A stretch of DNA of 64,000 nucleotides from JAFDZO01 sp044226845 (GCA_044226845.1 JBGAGG010000003.1:248001-312000); one strand, 5' to 3'. Positions 1 to 8,726 are shown, numbered from the stretch's first letter. The notes: generated from the sequence alone by a model not told the origin. Translations and numbers: made by a program.

Positions 1-778
1 CAATTATTTTATAATTCAGCTTATCCTGAAAGCTGAAGGGCGAAGTCCTGTCAAAAGTAAATGTCAGCGGGTCGGGACTTATTTTTGTTACGGGATATTC
101 ATCAAGTCCCGTAAAAGTAAATTTTGTAGTATCGTCTTTAATGCTCATTGTTCCGCCAAGCACAACAGGTCTTGTATCCAATGGCATTTCGTTTACGACT
201 TGCAGAGTTAAAATTGCCGATGATGCATGATGTGCATGTGTCGTCGGTACAGGAAGCAAACAGAAAATATAATTATACTTCCCTGCTTCGATAATTTCCT
301 TCAGTCTGCGTTTCACCAATGGAATATCCCAGACTGTGCTGTCCATAATTTCGTGAACGTTTGTTGTGTAACGGTGGTCTTTCTGATCAAGAAAGAAAAA
401 ATCTTTTATGCCTACTATTGCACAGCCTGCCTTAAGTTCTTTTTTGCGGATATCAGGAAGATATTCACGGCCAACAGCTTCTTCTTTTTTGCGGATATCA
501 GGAAGATATTCACGGCCAACAGCTTCATCGGTAAGCTCAAGTCCGTAAATGGGTTCGCCTAAAGTTGAGTACTTATATCCACCCTCACCATTTGTGATTA
601 AACAGAGGTCAACTTTTCCTCCAAGGTTGTGGGTGATTTTATAAACCGTTGCAGAGAATACTGCATCATCATCGGGATGAGCAGTAACTATTAAGACCTT
701 TACTGTTGTATCGCTTTGCGCCTGTAATTGTATATTTATTAAGAAAAGGAATATAAATAACGAAAAGAATTTTTTCAT
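1..778 (-). CDS. PIG-L family deacetylase, secreted, 3' end cut by window edge
   Basis: I translated this by hand on the minus strand. It opens with an ATG at 778 and stays open to base 1, giving about 259 residues, so the C-terminus lies outside the window. The N-terminus is a hydrophobic signal peptide ending near QLQAQS. It is followed by the metal-binding AHPDDD motif of the GlcNAc-PI/LmbE de-N-acetylase family, and later by a THAHH segment that fits the third zinc histidine. Members remove N-acetyl groups from sugar conjugates; the substrate here is unknown. The signal peptide points to an extracytoplasmic enzyme. An exact 45-bp in-frame tandem duplication (437-526) repeats 15 residues, EAVGREYLPDIRKKE-like, between the metal motif and the core. 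It is divergent from the acyltransferase gene at 1075. Confidence 0.85.
   Translation of the reverse strand, partial: MKKFFSLFIFLFLINIQLQAQSDTTVKVLIVTAHPDDDAVFSATVYKITHNLGGKVDLCLITNGEGGYKYSTLGEPIYGLELTDEAVGREYLPDIRKKEEAVGREYLPDIRKKELKAGCAIVGIKDFFFLDQKDHRYTTNVHEIMDSTVWDIPLVKRRLKEIIEAGKYNYIFCLLPVPTTHAHHASSAILTLQVVNEMPLDTRPVVLGGTMSIKDDTTKFTFTGLDEYPVTKISPDPLTFTFDRTSPFSFQDKLNYKII
437..526. repeat. Exact 45-bp tandem duplication inside the PIG-L gene
   Basis: Bases 437-481 and 482-526 are identical. The period of 45 keeps the reading frame and doubles the peptide EAVGREYLPDIRKK. Perfect identity implies a very recent slip, or an assembly artefact. Confidence 0.95.
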
Positions 779-872
779 TTTATGCGAATAGAAATATTGT
801 TGAACAAAGTTAGACTAAAAAAAATAAAGTTAAAATGTAAAGAAATAGCTTTCATTTCTATTAAAGAATAAC

Positions 873-998
873 TTAACCACAGAGGGCACAGATTATAAGC
901 ACAAAAGACACAGAGATACATCTGTTAATATTTTATAGTTGTTTTATTTCGAAATTCTATGTGTAATCTGTGTAAATCTCCGTGTAATCTGTGGTTAA
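873..998. repeat. Intergenic inverted-repeat element with cacaga units
   Basis: The ends TTAACCACAG (873-882) and CTGTGGTTAA (989-998) are exact reverse complements. The interior carries repeated CACAGA/CACAGAG units on the left and matching TCTGTG units on the right, so the whole could fold into a long imperfect hairpin. It fills most of the gap between the divergent genes at 778 and 1075. It looks like a dispersed palindromic repeat and has no coding content. Confidence 0.7.
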
Positions 999-1074
999 AT
1001 CGCTTCTTTTATTCAGTTTTTTATTGAATAATATTATCCGCTTAAATTTTTTATATTGAGTTTTCATTTAACGT

Positions 1075-2112
1075 ATGCATAAAAATAATTTTGATTTCCT
1101 GCGGCTTATCTTTGCGCTATGCGTTATTATTACTCATTCATATACTCTTACCGGTGCAGCAGAAACTGACTGGCTTCACACTCTTACTAACGGTCAGGTG
1201 TTTTTTTCTTATATCGGAGTCCGGGGCTTCTTTATAATAAGCGGATATCTTATTTATCAAAGTCTGCTGCGTAGTAAATCAATCTATGTTTTTTACTGGC
1301 ACAGGATTCTCAGAATTTTTCCCGGACTAATTGTTGTGCTTCTCCTAACCGTAATTCTTGGTGTAATTGTTTACACCGGCGACTTTCACAGCTACATCAC
1401 AAATAAATCTGTATGGACTTATTTTCCAAACAACATAAAGCTGTTCAGGCTTCAGGGAACGATTCAGGGAATATTTGAGAACAATCCTTATAAAGATGAT
1501 ATCAACGGTTCGATTTGGACGCTCGGATACGAATTTATTTGTTATGTAATGCTTTCTCTGCTATTCTTTATTAAGAGAGGGCATCTGATAATTCTTTCAG
1601 CAGTCTGCGTATTTTTTTATGTATCAAATCTTTTCTTCTTCGATTCTTTCTCTAAAATCAGCTTTATCATTTATGCAAAAGACCTGATTGATTTCGGAAC
1701 ATTCTTCTTTGCCGGAGCCCTGCTTGCTGTTTTAAAAATTGAAAATCTTAAGCATAGAAATTTCTGGATGTATGCATCATTTGCAATTCTTCTTATTTCT
1801 ATATTCATCAACGTTTTCAAACCTGTCCATCTTTTTATAATGCCCGCTGCAGTTCTTCTTTTCGGAATTTCAGCAACAAAATATATAAGCGGTATCTCTA
1901 AAAAAATCGGAGATATGTCCTATGGCATATACATCTATGCCTTTGCCATCCAACAAACATTGGTTCATTTCTTTCACATTGAGCAATTCGCGCTTACTAT
2001 TTATGCAAGCCTTATTTCAATCGTCTTCGGCTACCTATCCTGGCATTTAATAGAGAAGCAGGCTTTAAGGTATAAGAATTACTCTTTTAAGAAACCGATA
2101 GACAATTTATAA
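1075..2112 (+). CDS. Acyltransferase family 3 (OafA/NolL-like) membrane protein
   Basis: This is a 345-residue polytopic membrane protein. It begins with the family signature FDFLRLIFALCVIITHS, which contains the conserved His of acyltransferase 3 proteins. A later GVRGFFIISGYL segment and about ten hydrophobic helices follow. Such enzymes transfer acetyl or other short acyl groups onto sugars of O-antigen, exopolysaccharide or peptidoglycan at the inner membrane. The length matches the membrane core without the extra SGNH domain. The acceptor cannot be told from sequence. It stands alone, divergent from the PIG-L gene; a shared role in sugar modification is only inference. Confidence 0.88.
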   Translation: MHKNNFDFLRLIFALCVIITHSYTLTGAAETDWLHTLTNGQVFFSYIGVRGFFIISGYLIYQSLLRSKSIYVFYWHRILRIFPGLIVVLLLTVILGVIVYTGDFHSYITNKSVWTYFPNNIKLFRLQGTIQGIFENNPYKDDINGSIWTLGYEFICYVMLSLLFFIKRGHLIILSAVCVFFYVSNLFFFDSFSKISFIIYAKDLIDFGTFFFAGALLAVLKIENLKHRNFWMYASFAILLISIFINVFKPVHLFIMPAAVLLFGISATKYISGISKKIGDMSYGIYIYAFAIQQTLVHFFHIEQFALTIYASLISIVFGYLSWHLIEKQALRYKNYSFKKPIDNL

Positions 2113-2165
2113 AATATCCTGTCAAGGAATTTTTTAGTTTTCTAAGAAAAATTCTGATTTATTTA

Positions 2166-2180
2166 CCTATTAGTAGTAAT
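2166..2180 (+). promoter_or_regulatory. 15-mer CCTATTAGTAGTAAT, shared with 56505-56519
   Basis: The same 15 bases occur on the minus strand at 56505-56519. In both places they lie about 95-98 bases before an ATGTTAC direct-repeat box. No coding frame explains the conservation. Confidence 0.55.
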
Positions 2181-2278
2181 AGTTAGGATTTCCTTTCCAT
2201 TTTTACTTCTATACTATATTTTAAGAGGGCAATAAAACTTAGGGAAATATTCCGATTCAAGGAGCGTCCAAAGTGAAA

Positions 2279-2296
2279 ATGTTACATTAATGTTAC
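2279..2296 (+). promoter_or_regulatory. Direct-repeat box 1, ATGTTAC-N4-ATGTTAC
   Basis: Two perfect 7-bp half-sites are separated by four A/T bases, an 11-bp period. The layout is like boxes bound by tandem OmpR/PhoB-type winged-helix regulators. The identity of any regulator is inference. Confidence 0.45.
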
Positions 2297-2362
2297 AATA
2301 ATATTGTTTTCCTGCTTTAACTCAAGCTCATGTATTGTTTTTACAACAATATAACATCAAAA

Positions 2363-2380
2363 ATGTTACTATTTTGCTAC
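2363..2380 (+). promoter_or_regulatory. Direct-repeat box 2 (degenerate)
   Basis: ATGTTAC, then TATT, then TTGCTAC. The 7-4-7 layout is as in box 1, with two mismatches in the second half-site. It begins 84 bases after box 1. Confidence 0.35.
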
Positions 2381-2448
2381 TATTTTCTTAGAGAAAGGTT
2401 TAGTTTAATAATTAGACCTAAAAGGTTTGAGCTTCACCTAAAAATAAA

Positions 2449-2466
2449 ATGTTACAATAATGTTAC
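2449..2466 (+). promoter_or_regulatory. Direct-repeat box 3, ATGTTAC-N4-ATGTTAC
   Basis: Perfect half-sites with AATA between them. It begins 86 bases after box 2, so the three boxes are spaced by about eight helical turns. It is nearly identical to the box at 56387-56404. Confidence 0.45.
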
Positions 2467-2544
2467 TCTCTAAATTAATTGCATCGGTGAAAACTTTTTT
2501 GACGTATCTTCGAATAATGATAGAACCTGTCAAGAGTTTTATTT

Positions 2545-2584
2545 ATTTTGCAGATAATTTTAAGATACAATTAGTCTGCAAAAT
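2545..2584. repeat. 10-bp perfect inverted repeat with a 20-base loop
   Basis: ATTTTGCAGA at 2545-2554 pairs exactly with TCTGCAAAAT at 2575-2584. It could be an operator or an RNA hairpin. There is no T-run after it, so a terminator is unlikely. Confidence 0.5.
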
Positions 2585-2958
2585 AATGAATCATAAATCG
2601 AGGAGAGTAATTTTTACCGGATTTCCGGAAATTTTAAGCAAAAATTTTTCTATTTTAATTATTTATTAACAGTATGTTTTTGATATACAGATTTAATTAA
2701 TAGTTTATGATTTTTTTTCTACGAAACTAAGCTTTAAAGGCAAAAAATAGTTGTGAAGTGCAGATGCAACCGCCTTGCTTATTAAAACTAAAATCAGTAC
2801 TTTACTGCTTCTTAAAACAGAATAAAGATTTTTTCTTAATATCGTTCTTTACAAATACCTCCACATAAAACGGAGAATTAAGACTACAATTTTAAGCCGC
2901 TTGGTCGGCGCGCTTCCCTGAGTGTTTGATACAAACAGAAAACATAAAAAGGAGACAC

Positions 2959-3888
2959 TTGACCAAACTTAAAATTAACGCGATACTTTTTGCATTTATC
3001 GCATTAGTTTTAGTTAATCCAATTAACAGCACAGGCAGCAGTTTATTCGCAAGAACTTCGAACATCGATCCGGACTTTGTACAGGAAGGCGAAGCTTCGT
3101 GGTACGGCCCAGGATTTCACGGTAGGAAAACCGCTTCAGGAGAGCGATTTGACACTTATGAAATGACGGCAGCTCACAAAACTTTACCCTTTGGCACTGT
3201 ACTTAAAGTAACCAACCTCGCTAACGATAAATTTGTTATCGTTACAATTAATGACAGAGGTCCTTACATAAGAGGCAGAATAATCGATCTATCAAAAGCA
3301 GCGAAAGATGCTATTGACATGGGCGGCACCACACAGGTTAGAATAGAAGTCTATTCACCTGAAACAGAAGTGGAAGAAACCCCCGAAGATCTAACCCCTC
3401 TTAATTTGTTCGAGGAAACACTTGCAAGTAAATCAAAAGTATTCATCGAATACTTTGAAGATGCTAATAACGGAAATCAGACCGGACTCTCGGGTGAGGA
3501 CTTAAACAACATCTTTAAAAATTTTAAAACAGTCAGAATAAAAGTTCTGACACCTGATGCTAAAACTGCTAATTCTAAGATTTATCAGGATGTAAAAGAC
3601 GAAAACCCTCTTACATACCTTGATGTAACAAACAGAATTAAATTCCTTACAGGCTATACAATAGACCTTGGAATATTCTCAGATAAAAATGAGGCAGAAA
3701 AATTGATTGGATTATTAGAGTCTGAAAACTTCACTACATTGTACTTTGAAGAAATTCATAATCAGAACTCTGTTAAATTCCGTCTTTTGACCGGTAACTA
3801 CGAATCATACGAAGGTGCCATCAAAGACTATAACGTTTTAGTTGATTTAAAACAATCACCGAAAATCGTCAAAATAGGATTTAACTAA
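2959..3888 (+). CDS. rlpA: RlpA-like protein with double-psi beta-barrel and SPOR-like tail
   Basis: The frame is open from a TTG at 2926, but I prefer the TTG at 2959. It follows AAAAGGAG at ideal distance and leads straight into a signal peptide (TKLKINAILFAFIALVLV). The DPBB core follows, with EGEASWYGPGFHGRKTASGE, the LPFGT segment and VTINDRGPYIRGRIIDLS, all hallmarks of RlpA. RlpA proteins bind glycan strands and in some bacteria act as septal lytic transglycosylases. The last 80 residues (TGYTIDLGIFSDKNEAEKL onward) look like a SPOR-type glycan-binding repeat. The middle is low complexity. A strong terminator follows. Confidence 0.85.
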   Translation: MTKLKINAILFAFIALVLVNPINSTGSSLFARTSNIDPDFVQEGEASWYGPGFHGRKTASGERFDTYEMTAAHKTLPFGTVLKVTNLANDKFVIVTINDRGPYIRGRIIDLSKAAKDAIDMGGTTQVRIEVYSPETEVEETPEDLTPLNLFEETLASKSKVFIEYFEDANNGNQTGLSGEDLNNIFKNFKTVRIKVLTPDAKTANSKIYQDVKDENPLTYLDVTNRIKFLTGYTIDLGIFSDKNEAEKLIGLLESENFTTLYFEEIHNQNSVKFRLLTGNYESYEGAIKDYNVLVDLKQSPKIVKIGFN

Positions 3889-3896
3889 ATAATATT

Positions 3897-3934
3897 AAAA
3901 AAGCCATCCTGGCGCGAATCAGGATGGCTTTTTT
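3897..3934. terminator. Bidirectional rho-independent terminator
   Basis: AAAAAAGCCATCCTG and CAGGATGGCTTTTTT form a long stem around an 8-base loop, with a T-run on both strands. It sits between the convergent RlpA-like gene and the propeller gene at 3962. Confidence 0.9.
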
Positions 3935-3961
3935 GTTATATACAAAAATTTTATAACTTCT

Positions 3962-6268
3962 CTACTTCAATAAAATCATCTTCTTTGTTTCTACAAATCC
4001 ATCAGCTTGCAGTTGATAAAAATACACTCCGCTTGGCAGTTCACTTGCATTGAAATCATACGAATAGCTCCCTGCATTCAGCTTTTCATTTACTAAAGTC
4101 CTTACTTCCCTTCCGGTGATATCATAAACTCTCAACAAAGCAAAAGTAGTATTCTTCAAATCGAAATTTATATTTGTAGTTGGGTTGAAGGGATTGGGGT
4201 AATTTTGTTTAAGTGAAAATCTTTCGGGAATATTTGATGAAATATGATTGATAGCAGAAATTATTCCGCCTCCGTTTGTAGTTTTGTAGATTGCATTATT
4301 ACCTCCACAAAACCATAAATTATTTTCATCTTTTATAAAAATCGAATTCACTGGCTTATCAAACTCATGAAACTGAGTAAACCAGTTGAGCCCTGAATTT
4401 GTTGTTTTAAATATTGCTGATCCAATATTATCTGAACCACCAATCCAGCCTGTATTTTCATTAAGCATATTCAATTTTCCACAATAAAAACCAAGGTTAG
4501 AATAATTGGTCCAATTCGTCCCGCTATTAGTAGTTTTGCGAATTATGTTTGATCCGTACATATAACCTATAGTGTCGTTTGTAAAGTTTATCATTTTATA
4601 CCGAATGTCAACATCCACTTCAGTGTATTTATATTTAACTGACCAATTTGCGCCTCCATCAGTAGTTTTCTGTAGAGTTGTTAAATAATAACTATGACTA
4701 CCTGATCCTCCTCCATTAATAACATAGAAATCATTCCCTATAATCCAACCTGTGTCAACATTAATAAAACACATGTTATTATAACGTGCGGTCCAAAGGC
4801 CAAAGTTAATGTAAAACCCTGTTCCCGTTGTCGGTACTACAAGACTATCCCAGTTCAAACCGCCGTTTGTAGTCTTCAACATATAAAGACAGCTACCTAT
4901 AGCATAACCTGTAAGTTCATTCACAAATTTCACAATATTTTTACTATCATTTCCGGGAGCATCTATTAAAGTCCAGTTATCACCAAAATTATTACTTCTC
5001 AATATTTTGCCATTTGTTGTAAAAATAAATACAGAAGTATCAGAGAATGCCTTAATAATATTGAAAGAGTAAACAGAGTTTTCATATATCTTTATCCAGT
5101 TTGTACCTCCGTTTGTAGTTCTAAGGATTAATCCTCCGCTTTCAATTGCCAAACCGGTTTGGTTATCTTTGAAATGTATATCGGTAAAACTATAAATTCT
5201 ATTATAAAATTTTTGATTCCAATTCAATCCCCCGTTAGTTGATTTAACAATATTCACAAATGTATTAGGCGGTTCATTTGAGCCTGTTACTCTTCCGCCA
5301 GCCGCTAATATTTCAATTTTACTTGCCGGTAAAACGGCTGTAACAGGCTGACTAGAATTAATATAAAGAGAATCCCAGTTACTTCCTCCATTCGTTGTTT
5401 TTAATATTATGTTGTTGACACCCGAATATGCAAATCCCGTTTGAGCATCAAAAAATTTCAGTTCGCCCATCAGATTTTTATTAGTATAAATCAGATTCCA
5501 ATTTTGTCCGCCGTTCGTTGTTTTATAATATTTAGAAGCAGGAGTTGCATCCCGAACTAAAATCCAGCAATCATTTTGAGTTAACGGAACTATTGAATAA
5601 ATACTAAAATTTCTAAATGTCGAATCCATTAACCAATCAATTCCACTATTTGTAGTTTTAGAAAGAAAACCACCATTAGTTGCAAAAATCCAACCGGTGT
5701 TTATATCTGAAAATTTTACTTGTGAAATTCTGTATGTTAATGGATTAGGAACTGCATTCCATGTATTCCCTGCATCAGTGGATTTTATCAATGTTGAATA
5801 TGGTGGTGTATTGCCAATTGAAATCCAAATAGTATTCAGGTCTGCAATGTTAATATTATTATAAACATAAGAGTATATCCCTGTATTTTGCTTTATCCAA
5901 TTTTGACCGGCGTCTGTTGTTTTAAAAACAACACCATTTGTAGCATAATAATAGGAGTTACCAACTATCCAACCTGTATTAGAATTTATGAACACTCCGT
6001 CTCTAATGACATACATAGAATCCAATGCAAACTCAGGCGAATTAAACCAAGAATTTCCTCCATCAGTACTTTTCAAATAGAATCTACTTTTATCACTAAA
6101 TGCAAAATAGTTCAGACTATCTCTTTTAATAATTTTATTTAAAATGAAAACATTATTTGAATACGTACTCTGCCAGCCACTTTGCGCAAAAATACTTTGT
6201 GATGAAAATAAAAGAATGAATAAAATTAGAGTGATGGAAATTTTGAAAGGCAGATGTGAGCTTCTCAT
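3962..6268 (-). CDS. T9SS-secreted beta-propeller protein (Ycf48/BNR-like), copy 1
   Basis: This is a 768-residue secreted protein. A signal peptide (LILFILLFSSQSIFAQ) is followed by 13 complete repeats ending in S/T-T-N-x-G-x-x-W, such as TTNGGQNW and TTNGGTNW. A terminal partial repeat (TTNGGG) precedes the type A sorting domain, which begins LKQNYPNPFNP and ends ETKKMILLK. The repeats resemble Ycf48/BNR propeller blades. A type A tail is normally cleaved at the cell surface during T9SS export. The ATG at 6268 follows AAAGGAGAAA. The N-terminal third and the upstream leader are nearly identical in DNA to the paralogue at 6417-8726. The ligand is unknown. Confidence 0.88.
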   Translation of the reverse strand: MRSSHLPFKISITLILFILLFSSQSIFAQSGWQSTYSNNVFILNKIIKRDSLNYFAFSDKSRFYLKSTDGGNSWFNSPEFALDSMYVIRDGVFINSNTGWIVGNSYYYATNGVVFKTTDAGQNWIKQNTGIYSYVYNNINIADLNTIWISIGNTPPYSTLIKSTDAGNTWNAVPNPLTYRISQVKFSDINTGWIFATNGGFLSKTTNSGIDWLMDSTFRNFSIYSIVPLTQNDCWILVRDATPASKYYKTTNGGQNWNLIYTNKNLMGELKFFDAQTGFAYSGVNNIILKTTNGGSNWDSLYINSSQPVTAVLPASKIEILAAGGRVTGSNEPPNTFVNIVKSTNGGLNWNQKFYNRIYSFTDIHFKDNQTGLAIESGGLILRTTNGGTNWIKIYENSVYSFNIIKAFSDTSVFIFTTNGKILRSNNFGDNWTLIDAPGNDSKNIVKFVNELTGYAIGSCLYMLKTTNGGLNWDSLVVPTTGTGFYINFGLWTARYNNMCFINVDTGWIIGNDFYVINGGGSGSHSYYLTTLQKTTDGGANWSVKYKYTEVDVDIRYKMINFTNDTIGYMYGSNIIRKTTNSGTNWTNYSNLGFYCGKLNMLNENTGWIGGSDNIGSAIFKTTNSGLNWFTQFHEFDKPVNSIFIKDENNLWFCGGNNAIYKTTNGGGIISAINHISSNIPERFSLKQNYPNPFNPTTNINFDLKNTTFALLRVYDITGREVRTLVNEKLNAGSYSYDFNASELPSGVYFYQLQADGFVETKKMILLK

Positions 6269-6356
6269 GGCTTTCTCCTTTAAGTTGTGAGGAAAGATTT
6301 AAATAAATTTATTCTTAGTTGCTGAAATAATAAAAGTATAAAAGGGAGTATAAATT

Positions 6357-6389
6357 AAAAGCCATCAGAAGAAATAAGAGATGGCTTTT
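6357..6389 (-). terminator. Stem-loop terminator after propeller copy 2
   Basis: AAAAGCCATC (6357-6366) and GATGGCTTTT (6380-6389) pair across a 13-base loop. On the minus strand it follows the stop of the gene at 6417. The T-run is short, so strength is moderate. Confidence 0.65.
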
Positions 6390-6416
6390 GCTTTAACACA
6401 AAATTTTTATACCTCT

Positions 6417-8726
6417 CTATTTCAATAATATCATCTTCTTTGTTTCTATAAATCCGTCAGCTTGCAGTTGATAAAAATACACTCCGCTGGGTAATTCAAT
6501 CGCATTGAAATCATACGTGTAACTACCTGCAGTCAGCTTTTCATTTACTAAAGTTCTTACTTCCCTTCCGGTAATATCATAAACTCTTAGCATAGCAAAA
6601 GCTGAATTCTTCAAATCAAAATTTATTTTTGTTGCTGGGTTGAACGGGTTAGGGTAATTTTGCTTTAATGAAAATCCCTCGGGGATGCTGGATGAGATTG
6701 AATTTATAGCAGATATTATTCCCCCGCCGTTTGTTGTTTTGTAGATTGAGTTATTAGTTCCACCAAACCATAAATTGTTTTCATCTTTTATAAAGATGGA
6801 GTTTACGACTATTCCGTTTTGATGGAACTGTGTAAACCAATTAAGCCCGGCATTTGTAGTTTTAAAAATTGCCCCGCCTATGTTATCCGTACCACCGATC
6901 CAGCCTGTATTGTTATTCAACATGTTCAGATTTGAACATGTAAATCCTAAGCTGGCATACGTGGTCCAATTACTTCCGCTATTTGTACTTTTAAAAATTA
7001 TATTTGAACCGTACATAAATCCCACAGAGTCACTGGTAAAATCTATTATACTATATCTAATTCCTAAGTCCATTACAGTATAACTATATTTTACAGACCA
7101 ATTCAAACCGCCATTTGTTGTTTTTTGTATTGCAGTGACATCATAACCGTGCCCCGGGTGAATCCCTCCGTAAATATAATAGTAGTCATTCCCTATTATC
7201 CAACCCGTATTTTCATTGATGAATTTCATACTTTTATATGAAGAATTATTATATCCGTATGGCTCATAAAAACCGGTACCTGTTACAGGAACCGGCAGGC
7301 TATCCCAGCTTAAACCGCCATTTGTGGTTTTTATCATATATTTAGGATTACCAATGGCATAACCGGTATTCACATTTATAAACTGGGCAGCGTTTTTTGC
7401 ATCCCTGCCAGGAGCATTTATCAAAGTCCAATTATTTCCAAAGTTATTACTTCTTAATATTTTGCCGTTTGTTGCAAAAATAAAAACAGATGTATCAGAG
7501 AAAGCCTTAATAATATTGAAAGAGTAAACAGAGTTTTCATATATCTTTATCCAGTTTGTACCTCCGTTTGTAGTTCTAAGGATTAAACCACCGCTTTCAA
7601 TCGCTAAACCATTTTGATTATCCTTAAAATAAACTCCTGTGAAGACATAATTTCTGTTATTATAAATTTCATTCCAATTCACACCTGAGTTAGATGATTT
7701 CACGATATTAACAAAAGTATTTACAGGAGCAGGCCAAGAAGTAGTACTCGATCCTGTTGCTAAGATTTCAGTTTTACTTGTTGGCAAAACAGCTATAACA
7801 GGTTGACTAGAATTAATATAAAGAGAATCCCAATTATTGCCGCCATTTGTTGTTTTTAAAATCACATTATTATTATCACCTGCATATGCATATCCGGTTT
7901 GAGCGTCAAAAAACTTTAATTCCCCTGTTAAATTTTTATTGGTATAAATCAAATTCCAATTTTGTCCGCCGTTCGTTGTTTTATAATATTTAGAAGCAGG
8001 AGTTGCATCCCGAACTAAAATCCAGCAATCATTTTGAGTTAACGGAACTATTGAATAAATACTAAAATTTCTAAATGTCGAATCCATTAGCCAATCAATT
8101 CCACTATTTGTAGTTTTAGAAAGAAAACCACCATTAGTTGCAAAAATCCAACCGGTGTTTATATCTGAAAATTTTACTTGTGAAATTCTGTATGTTAATG
8201 GATTAGGAACTGCATTCCATGTATTCCCTGCATCAGTGGATTTTATCAATGTTGAATATGGTGGTGTATTGCCAATTGAAATCCAAATAGTATTCAGGTC
8301 TGCAATGTTAATATTATTATAAACATAAGAGTATATCCCTGTATTTTGCTTTATCCAATTTTGACCGGCGTCTGTTGTTTTAAAAACAACACCATTTGTA
8401 GCATAATAATAGGAGTTACCAACTATCCAACCTGTATTAGAATTTATGAACACTCCGTCTCTAATGACATACATAGAATCCAATGCAAACTCAGGCGAAT
8501 TAAACCAAGAATTTCCTCCATCAGTACTTTTCAAATAGAATCTACTTTTATCACTAAATGCAAAATAGTTCAGACTATCTTTTTTAATGATTTTATTTAA
8601 AATGAAAACATTATTTGAATACGTACTCTGCCAGCCACTTTGCGCAAAAATACTTTGTGATGAAAATAAAAGAATGAATAAAATTAGAGTGATGGAAATT
8701 TTGAAAGGCAGATGTGAGCTTCTCAT
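6417..8726 (-). CDS. T9SS-secreted beta-propeller protein (Ycf48/BNR-like), copy 2
   Basis: The open frame reaches 8855, but I start at the ATG at 8726. It has the same AAAGGAGAAA site and the same signal peptide (MRSSHLPFKISITL) as copy 1; the 43 extra residues upstream are not signal-like. The protein has 769 residues with 13 complete GG-x-x-W repeats, a terminal partial repeat and a type A T9SS sorting domain (LKQNYPNPFNPATKINFDL onward). The first 260 residues and the leader are almost identical to copy 1 at a constant offset of 2458 bases. Several later blades differ strongly, then a short block near 7450-7600 is near-identical again. That mosaic suggests recent duplication followed by gene conversion or selection on the variable blades. 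Confidence 0.88.
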   Translation of the reverse strand: MRSSHLPFKISITLILFILLFSSQSIFAQSGWQSTYSNNVFILNKIIKKDSLNYFAFSDKSRFYLKSTDGGNSWFNSPEFALDSMYVIRDGVFINSNTGWIVGNSYYYATNGVVFKTTDAGQNWIKQNTGIYSYVYNNINIADLNTIWISIGNTPPYSTLIKSTDAGNTWNAVPNPLTYRISQVKFSDINTGWIFATNGGFLSKTTNSGIDWLMDSTFRNFSIYSIVPLTQNDCWILVRDATPASKYYKTTNGGQNWNLIYTNKNLTGELKFFDAQTGYAYAGDNNNVILKTTNGGNNWDSLYINSSQPVIAVLPTSKTEILATGSSTTSWPAPVNTFVNIVKSSNSGVNWNEIYNNRNYVFTGVYFKDNQNGLAIESGGLILRTTNGGTNWIKIYENSVYSFNIIKAFSDTSVFIFATNGKILRSNNFGNNWTLINAPGRDAKNAAQFINVNTGYAIGNPKYMIKTTNGGLSWDSLPVPVTGTGFYEPYGYNNSSYKSMKFINENTGWIIGNDYYYIYGGIHPGHGYDVTAIQKTTNGGLNWSVKYSYTVMDLGIRYSIIDFTSDSVGFMYGSNIIFKSTNSGSNWTTYASLGFTCSNLNMLNNNTGWIGGTDNIGGAIFKTTNAGLNWFTQFHQNGIVVNSIFIKDENNLWFGGTNNSIYKTTNGGGIISAINSISSSIPEGFSLKQNYPNPFNPATKINFDLKNSAFAMLRVYDITGREVRTLVNEKLTAGSYTYDFNAIELPSGVYFYQLQADGFIETKKMILLK

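Larger units (their letters stand above)
2113..2958. other. Long AT-rich intergenic region with repeated boxes
   Basis: About 840 bases lie between the acyltransferase stop and the RlpA-like gene. A 69-codon frame at 2460-2669 has no recognisable features and I do not call it a gene. The stretch holds a 15-mer CCTATTAGTAGTAAT (2166-2180), three paired ATGTTAC boxes (2279-2466), a 10-bp inverted repeat (2545-2584) and a palindrome ATTTCCGGAAAT (2621-2632). It could be a long regulatory leader or an untranslated RNA. I recognise no riboswitch. Confidence 0.6.

Noticed and set aside
227..562. Open frame of 111 codons on the plus strand over the start of the window
   Set aside because: It is antisense to the PIG-L gene, and its internal peptide repeat only reflects the 45-bp duplication.
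2279..2466. Possible CRISPR array in the repeated ATGTTAC region
   Set aside because: Units are 18 bases, degenerate, irregular in their spacers, and there are no cas genes.
2460..2669. 69-codon frame in the long intergenic region
   Set aside because: No domain, no good ribosome site, starts inside the third ATGTTAC box; composition is that of intergenic DNA.
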